From the NCBI GenBank assembly GCA_021155855.1, contig JAJNAZ010000008.1, positions 37,428 through 101,427 of the forward strand: a stretch of DNA of 64,000 nucleotides, written 5' to 3'. A model generated the notes under the pieces. The model saw only the letters and a program-made list of their open reading frames with translations, ran no database searches and was not told the origin of the DNA. Position numbers and translations under genes: made by a program. Origin of the DNA: Solirubrobacterales bacterium (lineage in GTDB: Bacteria; Actinomycetota; Thermoleophilia; Solirubrobacterales; 70-9). This document shows positions 53,966 to 62,408 of this stretch, piece after piece (the stretch's first letter is position 1; each line of letters begins with the position of its first letter).

Positions 53966-54619
53966 TCAGTCGCGGGCGGTCGCAAGCGCGCCGGGATCGA
54001 TTCCGAGCTCGGTCGCCAGGCACTCGATCACGAGCTCGCGAGCGTGTTCGACATCCGCCGCGGGATCGCGAATCAAGGCCCGAATCCCGGCGCCGTCCAG
54101 GAGCGCGATCGCAAGGTCGGCGACCTCCTCGGCCCCGCGCTCGGAGCTGAACTCGCCATTCTCGAGACCCGCCCTGATCGCGATTGCGATCCAGTCGCGA
54201 TAGCGCCGGTAGAGGTCGGCGGCGAGCGGCCGGAGCGTGGGCTCGCGCACCGCGCGCAGCCAGAGCTCGACCCAGAGCGTCCAGTCGCGCTCCTGGCTCC
54301 CCGGCAGCGGCAGGCAGGTCTCGATCGCGAGCGCGAGGCCGCGGGTGGCGGTCGGCTCGGCCTCGGGGTCCTCGGCGAAGCGCTCGGCGCCCGCGGTCTC
54401 GAACGAGTGCAGGAGCGCCTGCTCGAGCAGTTCCTCGCGGGTGGAGAAGTAGTGGTGGACGAGCGCCGTCGAGGCGCGGGCAAGGGTCGCCACCCTGGCG
54501 ATTCGCACACCGTCGATCCCCTCGGAGGCGATCAGGTCGCAGGCGGCCTCGAGGATGCGCTCGCGTGCGTTCGGCGCGTCCGGTGGTGCGGGGACCGCGG
54601 TTCGGTCGGTGGCCGCCAT
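53966..54619 (-). CDS. TetR/AcrR family transcriptional regulator
   Basis: A 217-residue regulator. ATG 54617-54619 shares one base with the stop of the upstream oxidoreductase gene (TGATG), so the two are coupled. The helix-turn-helix is RERILEAACDLIASEGIDGVRIARVATLARASTALVHHYF. The ligand domain is of the BetI C-terminal type (WTLWVELWLRAVREPTLRPLA). Such proteins often respond to amines or acyl-CoAs. It likely controls its own operon and perhaps the amine oxidase region. The ~100 bases after it hold no gene. Confidence 0.9.
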   Translation of the reverse strand: MAATDRTAVPAPPDAPNARERILEAACDLIASEGIDGVRIARVATLARASTALVHHYFSTREELLEQALLHSFETAGAERFAEDPEAEPTATRGLALAIETCLPLPGSQERDWTLWVELWLRAVREPTLRPLAADLYRRYRDWIAIAIRAGLENGEFSSERGAEEVADLAIALLDGAGIRALIRDPAADVEHARELVIECLATELGIDPGALATARD

Positions 54620-56220
54620 CACGCCACCGCCAGCGCGGCGCCCTGGTCGGCGAGCACCGCGGCGGCGGCGTTGCGGCCGTTGAGGGCGATCACGCTGCCG
54701 GCGGGGTGGGTGGCGGCGCCGCATAGGTAGAGGCCGTCGACCGGGGTACGAGCGGCGAGCCTTCCCCCCCACATCTGGTCGGGGGTCACCTCGCCCTGGA
54801 AGATGTTGCCGCCGGTGAGCCCGATGCGCGACTCGATGTCGGCCGGCGACAGCACTTCGTATTCGATCAGGGTGTCCTCGAAGCCGGGCGCGAAGCGATC
54901 GATCAGGTCGATGAACTGGCGCGCGACGTCTTCTCGCCGTGCCTCCCAGCCGCCATTGACCTCATATGGCGCGTACTGGCCGAAGACGCTCAACAGCTGG
55001 GTGCCCTCCGGCGCCGGGCTCGGGTCGTAACCGGTCTGGATGTAGATCTCGCCGAAGCCGACCGCGGGCTCGCCCCGCTCGCAGGCCTCAAAGGCGGCCT
55101 GGGCTTCGTCCACCGTCCCGGTGAGGTCGATCGTCGCCCGCGCGGGCCAGCTCTCACCCGGGGCCGCGGTCCAGTCGGGCAGCCGCTCGAGCGCCGCGTT
55201 GAACTTGACCACCGGGCTGCGGACCTTCCACGCCTCGAGGCGCTCGCGATAGCCGGCGTCGATCGCGTGCCCGCCGAGCATCCCGAGCAGCCGCTTGGGG
55301 TCGGCGTTGCAGATCACGGTGGCCGAGCGGATCACCGTCCCGTCGGTGAGCGTCACCCCTTCGCCGGGCTCGATCGTGGCCACCTCGACCCCGCAGGCGA
55401 GCGTCGCCCCGGCTTCGGCGGCGGCGTCCGCGATCGCGAAGCTGCACATCCCCATGCCGCCCTCGACGTAGCCCCAGAGCGGGCCGCGGCCGTCGAGGTC
55501 GCCCTGGAAGTGCATCAGCTTGATCGACGCGGTGCCGTAGTCGCGCGGTCCGCCCCAGGTGCCGATGATGCCCTGCCCGAAGAGCGCCGTCTTCAGCCGC
55601 TCGTCGGAGATGTGGTCGTCGAGCACCTCGGCGATCGAGGCCTCGAAGACGAGGTCGATCATCTCCCGCGATCCGAGCAGCCGCTCGATCTCGTCGCGGT
55701 TCGGCGCGTCACCGACCCAGGTGTCGCGCTGGCCCTTGCGCAGCCGCTTTCGTACCTCGTCGAACAGCTCCTCGTAGGCCCAATAGCCCGCGATATCGGT
55801 GGTGGACACGCCGAGCTGCTCGAGGTTGGCCTGCGTCTTGGCGTCGTCGAGCCACTGCCCGAAGGCGGTGCCGTCGTCGAACGGAACCCAGAGGTTGGGA
55901 TCGGCCATCCAGTAGCGCAGGCCCCGGCGCTGGAGCTCGAGCTCGTCGATCACCAGCCGATCGAGCAGTCCGACGACGTAGGCACAGGGGCTGATCACGC
56001 AGCGCTCATCGGCGAACGGTCGCTCCAGCGTCGCCGCCCCACCGAGGCGCTCGCGCCGCTCGAGCACCAGCACCCGGCGCCCGGCGCGCGCCAGGTAGGC
56101 GGCCGCGGTGAGCCCGTTGTGGCCGCCGCCGACGACGACCGCGTCCCAGTCGCGCTTCGCCAGCCCGGCCACCGGTTCGGGCAGCCCGACCTCGCCGAGC
56201 TTGGCGGCGATCCGGTTCAC
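54619..56220 (-). CDS. PYROXD2/CrtI-like FAD-dependent oxidoreductase
   Basis: A 533-residue flavoprotein of the phytoene-desaturase-like group, close in layout to PYROXD2. FAD site WDAVVVGGGHNGLTAAAYLARAGRRVLVLERR is at residues 25-57. CVISPCAYVVGLL and the C-terminal GLYLCGAATHPAGSVIALNGRNAA complete the family pattern. No carotenoid genes are near, so carotenoid desaturation is unlikely; the true substrate is not known for most members. First gene of an operon with the TetR gene. The 57-bp repeats start about 40 bases upstream. Confidence 0.85.
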   Translation of the reverse strand: MNRIAAKLGEVGLPEPVAGLAKRDWDAVVVGGGHNGLTAAAYLARAGRRVLVLERRERLGGAATLERPFADERCVISPCAYVVGLLDRLVIDELELQRRGLRYWMADPNLWVPFDDGTAFGQWLDDAKTQANLEQLGVSTTDIAGYWAYEELFDEVRKRLRKGQRDTWVGDAPNRDEIERLLGSREMIDLVFEASIAEVLDDHISDERLKTALFGQGIIGTWGGPRDYGTASIKLMHFQGDLDGRGPLWGYVEGGMGMCSFAIADAAAEAGATLACGVEVATIEPGEGVTLTDGTVIRSATVICNADPKRLLGMLGGHAIDAGYRERLEAWKVRSPVVKFNAALERLPDWTAAPGESWPARATIDLTGTVDEAQAAFEACERGEPAVGFGEIYIQTGYDPSPAPEGTQLLSVFGQYAPYEVNGGWEARREDVARQFIDLIDRFAPGFEDTLIEYEVLSPADIESRIGLTGGNIFQGEVTPDQMWGGRLAARTPVDGLYLCGAATHPAGSVIALNGRNAAAAVLADQGAALAVA

Positions 56221-56262
56221 CGGCCTCGCCCTCCGCGACCGCCACGCCCGCTCCGACTCAGC

Positions 56263-56376
56263 GACAGGCGCCTCAACGGCGGCGCGGCTCGGCTTCGCCC
56301 TGTCGGGCTCCGCCTCACGGACAGGCGCCTCAACGGCGGCGCGGCTCGGCTTCGCTTTGTCGGGCTCCGCCTCACG
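56263..56376 (-). repeat. 51-bp dispersed repeat, copies B and C, in a 57-bp tandem
   Basis: Two direct 57-bp units (56263-56319 and 56320-56376) sit between the Rieske gene and the PYROXD2-like gene. On the minus strand each carries the element TGAGGCGGAGCCCGACA to TTGAGGCGCC, at 56374-56324 and 56317-56267. They differ at two bases within the element (AAAGCG against AGGGCG). The first copy begins exactly on the Rieske gene stop codon. Copy A lies at 47750-47800. Confidence 0.9.
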
Positions 56377-57544
56377 CCTCCACCTCGGCGTTCGAGCGCA
56401 GCGCGGTCAGGTAGCGAGCGGCGATCATCGAGTCGAAGGCGTGCACGTCTGCCTCGTGGGTGGTGTAGCGCCCGGCGGTGTAGCCGCGCGAGCGGGTCCC
56501 CTTCTGGGTCAGCTCGCAGACGCGCCAGTCCTCGCGGTTCACCTGGTCCCAGAACTCGATCGCGTCGCTGGGGTCGAACCCCTCCGCCGCGATCGTCTGC
56601 GGCTCGAAATACCACTCGCAGGTGACCGTGGTCCGGCCGGCGCTGCGGGGCCAGAGCGTATGCAGCATCACGTAGTCCGGATGCAGCGAGACGAGCGCAT
56701 TCGGGAAGAGGACGAAGTAGTACACCGAGCGCAGCTCCCGCGGCTCGAGGCCGGCGATAGGTCGCCGGGCGGCGTGGCCACCGTTGCGAGCCATCGTCTC
56801 GGCGCCGTCGTTCAGGGTCATCGAGCCGCCGCACCAGGCGCCCGCGCCGGTGACCTCCTCGCCACTGTCGTAGGCGCTGAGCGCGTTCAGCTCCGGATGC
56901 ACGCCGGGGCAGTGGAGGCACTCGTTGTAGTTCTCGGCGATCGCCTTCCAGTTGGCCTCGACCTCATAGACGCGCTCGCCCCCGCGCCGAAGCTGTGCGG
57001 TCCGGTAGCGCTCCAGCCACCCGCGGAGCTCGCCGACGACCTCGTGCGCGGGCTCGGCGGCGCCGTCGAGATCGACCAGGACCAGCCCGGCGACCACCCG
57101 CACGCGCACCGGGACGAGCCCGTAGCAGCCGGGATCGAAGTCCTCGAGCCCGTCGGTGTGCCGAGCGCCGAGCAGCTCGCCGTTGAACCCGTACGACCAG
57201 GCGTGGTAGGGGCAGGTGATCCGGGCCCGGACCCGGCCCTCCTCCTGCTCGAACAGCCGCGAGCCGCGGTGGCGGCAGACGTTGTGGAAGGCGCGTGGGC
57301 GCCCGTCCTTGCCGCCGATGACGAAGAAGCTCTGGTCGCCGAGCTCACGCATCACATAGGCGCCCGGCTCCGCGACTGCCGAGGCGTGCGCGGCGCAGAT
57401 CCATTCGCGCCCGAAGACGCTGCTCAGCTCCCAGTCGAGCACCGACTGGTCGGTGAATGCGGCCGGCGGCAGCATCGAGGCGCGCTCGAGCGGCCGCAGC
57501 GTCGGCTCGACTTGCTCGCGCTCCAGTCGCAGCTCAGGCGTCAT
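56372..57544 (-). CDS. Rieske non-heme iron oxygenase, alpha subunit
   Basis: A 390-residue ring-hydroxylating-type oxygenase. ATG 57542-57544 opens MTPELRLEREQVEPTLRPLE; the frame is open upstream only within a decayed paralogue. The Rieske cluster motif is CRHRGSRL followed by CPYHAW. The catalytic domain has NWKAIAENYNECLHCPGVHPEL with the two iron histidines, and the carboxylate ligand is probably in FWDQVNREDW. GbcA-like members demethylate betaines or carnitine-like compounds; aromatic substrates are also possible. No reductase gene lies in the window. Its stop codon is the first base of a 51-bp repeat. Confidence 0.9.
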   Translation of the reverse strand: MTPELRLEREQVEPTLRPLERASMLPPAAFTDQSVLDWELSSVFGREWICAAHASAVAEPGAYVMRELGDQSFFVIGGKDGRPRAFHNVCRHRGSRLFEQEEGRVRARITCPYHAWSYGFNGELLGARHTDGLEDFDPGCYGLVPVRVRVVAGLVLVDLDGAAEPAHEVVGELRGWLERYRTAQLRRGGERVYEVEANWKAIAENYNECLHCPGVHPELNALSAYDSGEEVTGAGAWCGGSMTLNDGAETMARNGGHAARRPIAGLEPRELRSVYYFVLFPNALVSLHPDYVMLHTLWPRSAGRTTVTCEWYFEPQTIAAEGFDPSDAIEFWDQVNREDWRVCELTQKGTRSRGYTAGRYTTHEADVHAFDSMIAARYLTALRSNAEVEA

Positions 57545-57800
57545 CAACGTCGCTCCCCTGCCCGAGATCGGCGCGGATGCGATCCGCGAACCAGCCCACG
57601 GCGCCGTCCTTCGCCGCCAGCGGCCCGGGTGATAGCCGCGGGTCCTGATCCCGCGCTGGACCGCCGCGACGAGGTCGATGTCCTCGTCGAGCACGCCGCT
57701 GTTGACGTGCCCAGGTGTGGGCGAAGATCGTCTCCAGCTCGCGAGCCAGGATGCCCTCGTCGAGATAGAAGCGCGGGTCGAGAGCGTCGGGGACGTTCAT
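57534..57800 (-). pseudogene. Second Rieske oxygenase alpha gene, internally deleted
   Basis: ATG 57798-57800 opens MNVPDALDPRFYLDEGILARELETIFAHTW, a typical Rieske oxygenase N-terminus. It then jumps straight to the C-terminal end, LDEDIDLVAAVQRGIRTRGYHPG in one frame and LAAKDGAVGWFADRIRADLG in another. About 300 residues, including all iron ligands, are missing. Its stop (TGA 57534-57536) overlaps the start of the intact oxygenase, so the two were once a coupled pair. Confidence 0.8.
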
Positions 57801-57833
57801 CGCTCGTCGCCGGTCCCTCTTCTCTTTGACGGG

Positions 57834-57876
57834 GTTGCTCGGTGCTCGGTGCTCGGTGCTCGGTGCTCGGTGCCTC
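57834..57876. repeat. 7-bp tandem repeat GGTGCTC
   Basis: Four perfect GGTGCTC units at 57841-57868, with a variant GTTGCTC before and GGTGCCTC after. The same heptamer in reverse complement is found inside kgd at 34173-34200. It lies between divergent genes, just left of a palindrome. Confidence 0.85.
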
Positions 57877-57884
57877 GAGCTGTG

Positions 57885-57900
57885 TTGACTTTGTAGTCAA
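57885..57900. promoter_or_regulatory. Palindromic operator candidate TTGACT-N4-AGTCAA
   Basis: TTGACT and AGTCAA form a perfect inverted repeat around TTGT in the AT-rich gap between the leftward Rieske genes and the rightward acyl-CoA operon. It lies 28 bases before the GTG at 57929 and overlaps possible promoter elements. The shape suits a MarR- or GntR-type dimer. Confidence 0.55.
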
Positions 57901-57928
57901 ATGCATCAAGATGGTATCGTAGCGCACT

Positions 57929-58246
57929 GTGGAGCGCACCGGAAGGGTATGGCTCTCGCTCACCCCCGAGCCTGAGCACGAGTTACCGCGGGCGATCGCG
58001 GCGATGCGCGCGGGCGGGCGGCCGTCCGACGCCGAGGTGACGGCGGAGGCCGACCGGATCGAGCGCGTCGTGCTCGTCGGTGGAAGGCGGCGCTGGCGGC
58101 GCTGGCTGCGCGAGACTCGGCAGCTGGCCGAACGGTCGGCCGATACCCACCCGACGGAGGCGCGCCTCGCGCTCGACGTGATCGACAACCATGACGCCCT
58201 CGCGCTCGGACTGCAGCGACGGCGGGGAGGAACCCAGACAGAATGA
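57929..58246 (+). CDS. Small protein of unknown function
   Basis: A 105-residue protein with GTG start at 57929. The sequence is helical and charged, with LPRAIAAMRAGGRPSDAEVTAEADRIE and an arginine-rich RRRWRRWLRETRQLAER. No cysteine, signal peptide or membrane helix is seen. Its stop overlaps the ATG of the dehydrogenase gene (ATGA), so it is the first gene of a four-gene operon. Unrecognised family. Confidence 0.6.
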   Translation: MERTGRVWLSLTPEPEHELPRAIAAMRAGGRPSDAEVTAEADRIERVVLVGGRRRWRRWLRETRQLAERSADTHPTEARLALDVIDNHDALALGLQRRRGGTQTE

Positions 58247-59457
58247 CGCTGACCACGGAGGCCCCGGCACTGATCGAAACCACCAGCCTGCCGCTCGAGC
58301 TGACGCCCGAGCTGAGCGAGCTTCGCGAGCGCGCCCGACGCTTCGTCGACGAGGTGCTGATCCCCCGCGAGCGGGAGGCCGAGCGCCTGCACGGGCGCCT
58401 GCCGGCGGAGGCGGTCGCGGAGATCAAGCGCGAGGGGATCGCGGCGCGCCTGAACGGCGGCCTGCACTCCCCCGAATACGGCGGCCAGGGCTGGTCGCGG
58501 ATGGAGTGGGCGCTTGTCGAGGAGCACTTCGGGCGCTCGACCAACGGCCTCTACTGGCACATCCCCAACGCCTACAACGTCTGGGACCACGCCTCGGACG
58601 CACAACGCGAGCGCTACCTGCGCCCGGCGATCGCCGGCGAGCTCAAGGACGCCTATGCGGTCACCGAGGTCGATGCCGGCTCGGACCCGTCGCGGATCGC
58701 CTCGACGGCTCAACGCACCGGCGGCGGCTACCGGATCAACGGCGAGAAGTGGTTCGTGACCACGGGCGACGTCGCCAAGGTGCTGATCGTGATGGCGAAT
58801 GTGACCGACGGCGAGGATCCGCGGCCGACCCTGTTCTTGGTCGAAAGCGACGCCCCCGGGGTCGAGTACGTGGACGACCCCGGCTTCACCCACAACTATC
58901 CGGAGGGCCATCCGACGATCCGGTTCACCGACGTCGAGGTCGACGACGACGCGGTGGTCGGCGGGGTCGGCGCCGGCGACGACCTGCAGCGGCGCTGGTT
59001 CACCGAGGAGCGGATCGCGATCGCGGCCCGCGGGGTCGGCGCGATGTGGCGCCTGCTCGACGAGACGGTCGAATGGTCCTGCGCCCGCGAGCAGGGCGGC
59101 TCGCGCATCTACGACTACCAGGGTGTCTCCTTCCCGCTCGCGGACTCGGCGGCCGACGCCGCCGCCGGACGGCTGCTGACGCTCTCGGTCGCCGCCCTCG
59201 CCGATGCCGGCGCCGACCCGAAGATCGTTCATCACAAGGCCTCGATGGCGAAGCTGTTCGTCTCCGAGGCCGCCTGGCGCTGCGCCGACCGCTGCGTGCA
59301 GGCGTTCGGCGGACGCGGCTACATGCGCTCCAACGTCGCCGAGCGGCTGCTGCGCGAGCTGCGGGTGGATCGGATCTGGGAGGGCACGAGCGAGATCCAG
59401 CGGCTGATCGTGGCGCGGGGCCTGGAGCGGCGCGGCGTGGAGCGGATCCTGCACTAG
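58243..59457 (+). CDS. Acyl-CoA dehydrogenase
   Basis: A 404-residue acyl-CoA dehydrogenase. Landmarks: SPEYGGQGWSRMEWALVEEHFG, DAYAVTEVDAGSDPSRIAST, YRINGEKWFVTTGDVAKV, VQAFGGRGYMRSNVAERLLRELRVDRIWEGTSEIQRLIVARG. The GY-M-N-x-x-E run and RIWEGTSEIQ are typical of chain-length-specific members. It may dehydrogenate the acyl-CoA made by the ligase encoded next, 21 bases downstream, and a hydroxyacyl-CoA dehydrogenase gene follows, so the three could form one beta-oxidation-like route. Confidence 0.93.
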   Translation: MTLTTEAPALIETTSLPLELTPELSELRERARRFVDEVLIPREREAERLHGRLPAEAVAEIKREGIAARLNGGLHSPEYGGQGWSRMEWALVEEHFGRSTNGLYWHIPNAYNVWDHASDAQRERYLRPAIAGELKDAYAVTEVDAGSDPSRIASTAQRTGGGYRINGEKWFVTTGDVAKVLIVMANVTDGEDPRPTLFLVESDAPGVEYVDDPGFTHNYPEGHPTIRFTDVEVDDDAVVGGVGAGDDLQRRWFTEERIAIAARGVGAMWRLLDETVEWSCAREQGGSRIYDYQGVSFPLADSAADAAAGRLLTLSVAALADAGADPKIVHHKASMAKLFVSEAAWRCADRCVQAFGGRGYMRSNVAERLLRELRVDRIWEGTSEIQRLIVARGLERRGVERILH

Positions 59458-59478
59458 CATCGGCACTCGCCGATCGAG

Positions 59479-61542
59479 ATGGATCTGACGCCGTTACTAG
59501 CGCCGCGGTCGATCGCGGTGGTCGGGGCCACCGATCGCGCCGACTCGTACGCGGGCAACGTGCTGCGCAACCTGGCGCGAGCCGGGTTCGCCGGCCCGGT
59601 CTGGGGAGTGAACCCGAAGCGCGACGAGGTGCTCGGGCGTCCCTGCGTCGGCACGCTCGCCGAGTTGCCCCAGCCGGTGGACGCGGTGGTGGTCGCGATC
59701 CCGGCGGTGAGCGTTCCGGACGTGATCGCCGACGCCGCGGCCCGCGGCTGCGGCGGTGCGGTGGTGCTCAGCGCCGGCTTCGGGGAGGTCGAGGCTGGAC
59801 GCGAGCTCGAGCGGCGGCTGCGCGAGACCGCATTCGACGCCGAGCTGCCCGTCTGCGGTCCGAACGGCAACGGAGTGATCGCGGTCGCCGCACGGGCGCC
59901 GATGTGGGGTGACTCTGCCGACAACCTGGCGCCGGGCGGCGTGGCGATGATCTCTCAGAGCGGCAACATCGCGGTCAATGCGATCGGCTCGCGGCGCGGG
60001 ATCAGCTATCACACCGTCGTCTCCACCGGGAACCAGGCAGTGCTCGACGCCAGCGACTGGCTCGAGGCGCTCTGCGAGCGCGACCGGGTCCGCTCGGTGG
60101 CGATGTTCCTAGAGTCGGACGGCGACGGCGCGCGGCTCGCCGAGGCGCTCGCCCGGGCATGCGAGCAGGGGATCGGGGTCGCGGTGCTCAAGGTCGGGAC
60201 CTCCGAGCGGGGCGCGAGCGCCGCGGCGGCGCACACCGGCGCGCTCGCCGGCGACCAGCGGGTCTTCCGTGCCCTGGTCGAGGAGGCCGGCGCCGCCTGG
60301 GCGAGCGATCCCCACGAGCTGCTCGAGCTCGCGCGGGTGCTCGCGCATCCGCGGGCGCGGCCGAGCGGATCGGGCGCGCTCGCGGTCCTGACCTGCTCCG
60401 GCGGCGACTCGGGCGTCGCCGCCGATGCGGCCGAGCGGCTCGAGGTCAAGCTGGCGACGCTGTCCTCGGCGACGGTCGAGCGGCTTGAGCCGCTGCTGCC
60501 CGAGGCCGCGACGATCGGCAACCCACTCGACTACACCGCCCTGATCTGGGGCGACAGCGAGCTCCTGCGCCGGATCATCGTCACCGTCGACGGCGATCCG
60601 GCGGTCGACCAGCTACTGCTCATCTACGACCACCCCGAGGGGTTGTCACCCGAATCCGACGCGTCGTGGACCGCGGTCCGTGAGGGCATCGTGGCCGGCG
60701 CGATCGAGGCCGACGCGGCGGGCATCGTCGCCTCCACCCTGCCGGACCTGATCGACGACACGGCCAGCCGCCAGCTCGCCGAGCGCGGGTACCCGGCGGT
60801 CCCGGGACTGAAGACCGCGCTGCTCTGCGCCCGAACGCTCCGCCGCCCTCCGGGCGATCCGCGGCGCATGCGTGAGATAGCTGCCGCGGCGCGCGCCGCA
60901 GGGCGGCCCGACGGGCGCCGGTGGATCGCCGAGGCCGAAGCGAAGGAGCTGCTGCGCGCGGGCGGGATCGCGGTCCCGGCGGGGCGCCTGGTGGCCGACG
61001 CCGACGACGCGGTCGCCGCCGCGAACGAGGTCGGCTGGCCGGTGGCGATGAAGCTCTCGGCCCCCTCACTGCTCCACAAGAGCGATCTCGGCGCCCTCGC
61101 CCTGTCGCTCACCGACGAGGAGGCTGTGCGGGCGGCCGATGCGCGGCTGAGGGCATTGGCGGTCGCCGAGGCCGAGGTGCTCGTCGAGCGGATGGCGCCC
61201 GACGGCGTCGAGGTCTTCGTCGCCGCGAGTACCGACGGCGTCGTCCCTGCGCTGGTGATCGGGCTCGGCGGAATCTGGGCCGAGGCGCTCGACGAGGTCG
61301 CGATCGTGCCGCTACCGGCGAGCGGCGAGCGCGTGGAGCGGGCGTTGCGCAGCCTGCGGGCGGCGCCGCTCTTCACCGGAGTCCGCGGCACGTCCGCGGT
61401 CGACATCGGGGGCCTCGCGGCGCTCGCGGCGCGAGTCGGCGAGCTCGTTCTCGACCGCCGCCTCGCGCTGCTCGAGCTCAACCCGGTCGCCGCGGGCCCG
61501 GACGGCGCGCTCGCACTCGACGCGGTTGCGAGAATGGCGTGA
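59479..61542 (+). CDS. NDP-forming acyl-CoA synthetase, fused alpha and beta parts
   Basis: A 687-residue acetate-CoA ligase (ADP-forming) family protein. The CoA-binding domain opens RSIAVVGATDRADSYAGNVLRNL. The phosphohistidine segment is SAAAAHTGALAGDQ near residue 250. A flavodoxin-like domain follows, then an ATP-grasp domain from ~475 with WPVAMKLSAPSLLHKSDLGAL and GLGGIWAEALDEVAIVPLP. In prokaryotes these make acyl-CoA from acid or ATP from acyl-CoA. Its stop shares a base with the next start (TGATG). In this operon it probably activates the acid that the dehydrogenase uses. Confidence 0.9.
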   Translation: MDLTPLLAPRSIAVVGATDRADSYAGNVLRNLARAGFAGPVWGVNPKRDEVLGRPCVGTLAELPQPVDAVVVAIPAVSVPDVIADAAARGCGGAVVLSAGFGEVEAGRELERRLRETAFDAELPVCGPNGNGVIAVAARAPMWGDSADNLAPGGVAMISQSGNIAVNAIGSRRGISYHTVVSTGNQAVLDASDWLEALCERDRVRSVAMFLESDGDGARLAEALARACEQGIGVAVLKVGTSERGASAAAAHTGALAGDQRVFRALVEEAGAAWASDPHELLELARVLAHPRARPSGSGALAVLTCSGGDSGVAADAAERLEVKLATLSSATVERLEPLLPEAATIGNPLDYTALIWGDSELLRRIIVTVDGDPAVDQLLLIYDHPEGLSPESDASWTAVREGIVAGAIEADAAGIVASTLPDLIDDTASRQLAERGYPAVPGLKTALLCARTLRRPPGDPRRMREIAAAARAAGRPDGRRWIAEAEAKELLRAGGIAVPAGRLVADADDAVAAANEVGWPVAMKLSAPSLLHKSDLGALALSLTDEEAVRAADARLRALAVAEAEVLVERMAPDGVEVFVAASTDGVVPALVIGLGGIWAEALDEVAIVPLPASGERVERALRSLRAAPLFTGVRGTSAVDIGGLAALAARVGELVLDRRLALLELNPVAAGPDGALALDAVARMA

Positions 61543-62408
61543 TGACCGCACCGATAGAGCGGGTAGGCGTCGTCGGCGCCGGCCTCATGGGCTCCGGGAT
61601 CGCCGAGTCCGTCGCCCGGGCGAGAATGGCGGCGACGGTCCACGAGCCCAACCGCGAGCCGCTGGAGCGTTCCCGAGGGCGGGTCGAGCGCTCGGTCGCG
61701 CGAGCGGTCGAGGGTGGCAAGATCGAGTCGGCCGAGGCGACGACGCTGATCGACGCGATCACCTGGACCACCGACGCCCACGACCTCGCGGGCTGCGATC
61801 TGGTGGTCGAGGCCGTGACCGAGGATCCGGGGGTGAAGGCCACGGTCTTCACCGAGCTCGACCGCCTGCTGCCCGGCGAGGCGATCATCGCCTCGAACAC
61901 ATCCTCGATCCCGATCGCCCAGCTCGCCGCGGCGACCCATCGGCGTGAGCGGGTGATCGGCCTGCACTTCTTCAGCCCGGTGCCGGTGATGCGACTGGTC
62001 GAGCTGGTTGTCGGGATCGAAACCAGCGAGGAGACCGTCGCCCGCTGCGAGGCGTTCGCGGAGCGGATCGGCAAGCGCCCGATCCGGACCAAGGACCGCT
62101 CCGGGTTCATCGTCAACATGCTGCTCGTCCCCTACCTGATGGCGGGCGTGCGCATGTACGAGGAGGGGTTCGCCGACCGGGAGGCGATCGACGAGGCGAT
62201 GCGACTCGGCTGCGGTCACCCGATGGGCCCGCTCGAGCTCACGGACTTCATCGGCCTGGACGTCCTATACGCGGTCTGCGACTCGCTGTTCGAGGAGTTC
62301 AAGCGCGCCGAGTATGCGCCCCCGCCGCTGATGAAGCGAATGGTCGTCTCCGGTCACCTCGGCCGCAAGACCGGCCGCGGCTTCTACGAGTACGACGCAG
62401 ACCGTTAG
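61542..62408 (+). CDS. 3-hydroxyacyl-CoA dehydrogenase
   Basis: A 288-residue 3-hydroxybutyryl-CoA dehydrogenase-type enzyme. ATG 61542 opens MTAPIERVGVVGAGLMGSGIAESVARA with the NAD site. SNTSSIPIAQLAAAT and GLHFFSPVPVMRLVELV with the catalytic histidine follow, then the C-terminal GFIVNMLLVPYLMAGVRMYEEGF and GHPMGPLELTDFIGLD. It oxidises 3-hydroxyacyl-CoA to 3-ketoacyl-CoA. The frame is open upstream but only as another frame of the ligase gene. Last gene of the operon; its end overlaps the convergent secreted-protein gene by four bases. Confidence 0.95.
   Translation: MTAPIERVGVVGAGLMGSGIAESVARARMAATVHEPNREPLERSRGRVERSVARAVEGGKIESAEATTLIDAITWTTDAHDLAGCDLVVEAVTEDPGVKATVFTELDRLLPGEAIIASNTSSIPIAQLAAATHRRERVIGLHFFSPVPVMRLVELVVGIETSEETVARCEAFAERIGKRPIRTKDRSGFIVNMLLVPYLMAGVRMYEEGFADREAIDEAMRLGCGHPMGPLELTDFIGLDVLYAVCDSLFEEFKRAEYAPPPLMKRMVVSGHLGRKTGRGFYEYDADR

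Noticed and set aside
57885..57920. TTGACT and TATCGT as a promoter pair
   Set aside because: The spacing is 24 bases, too long; TTGACT is better explained as one arm of the palindrome.
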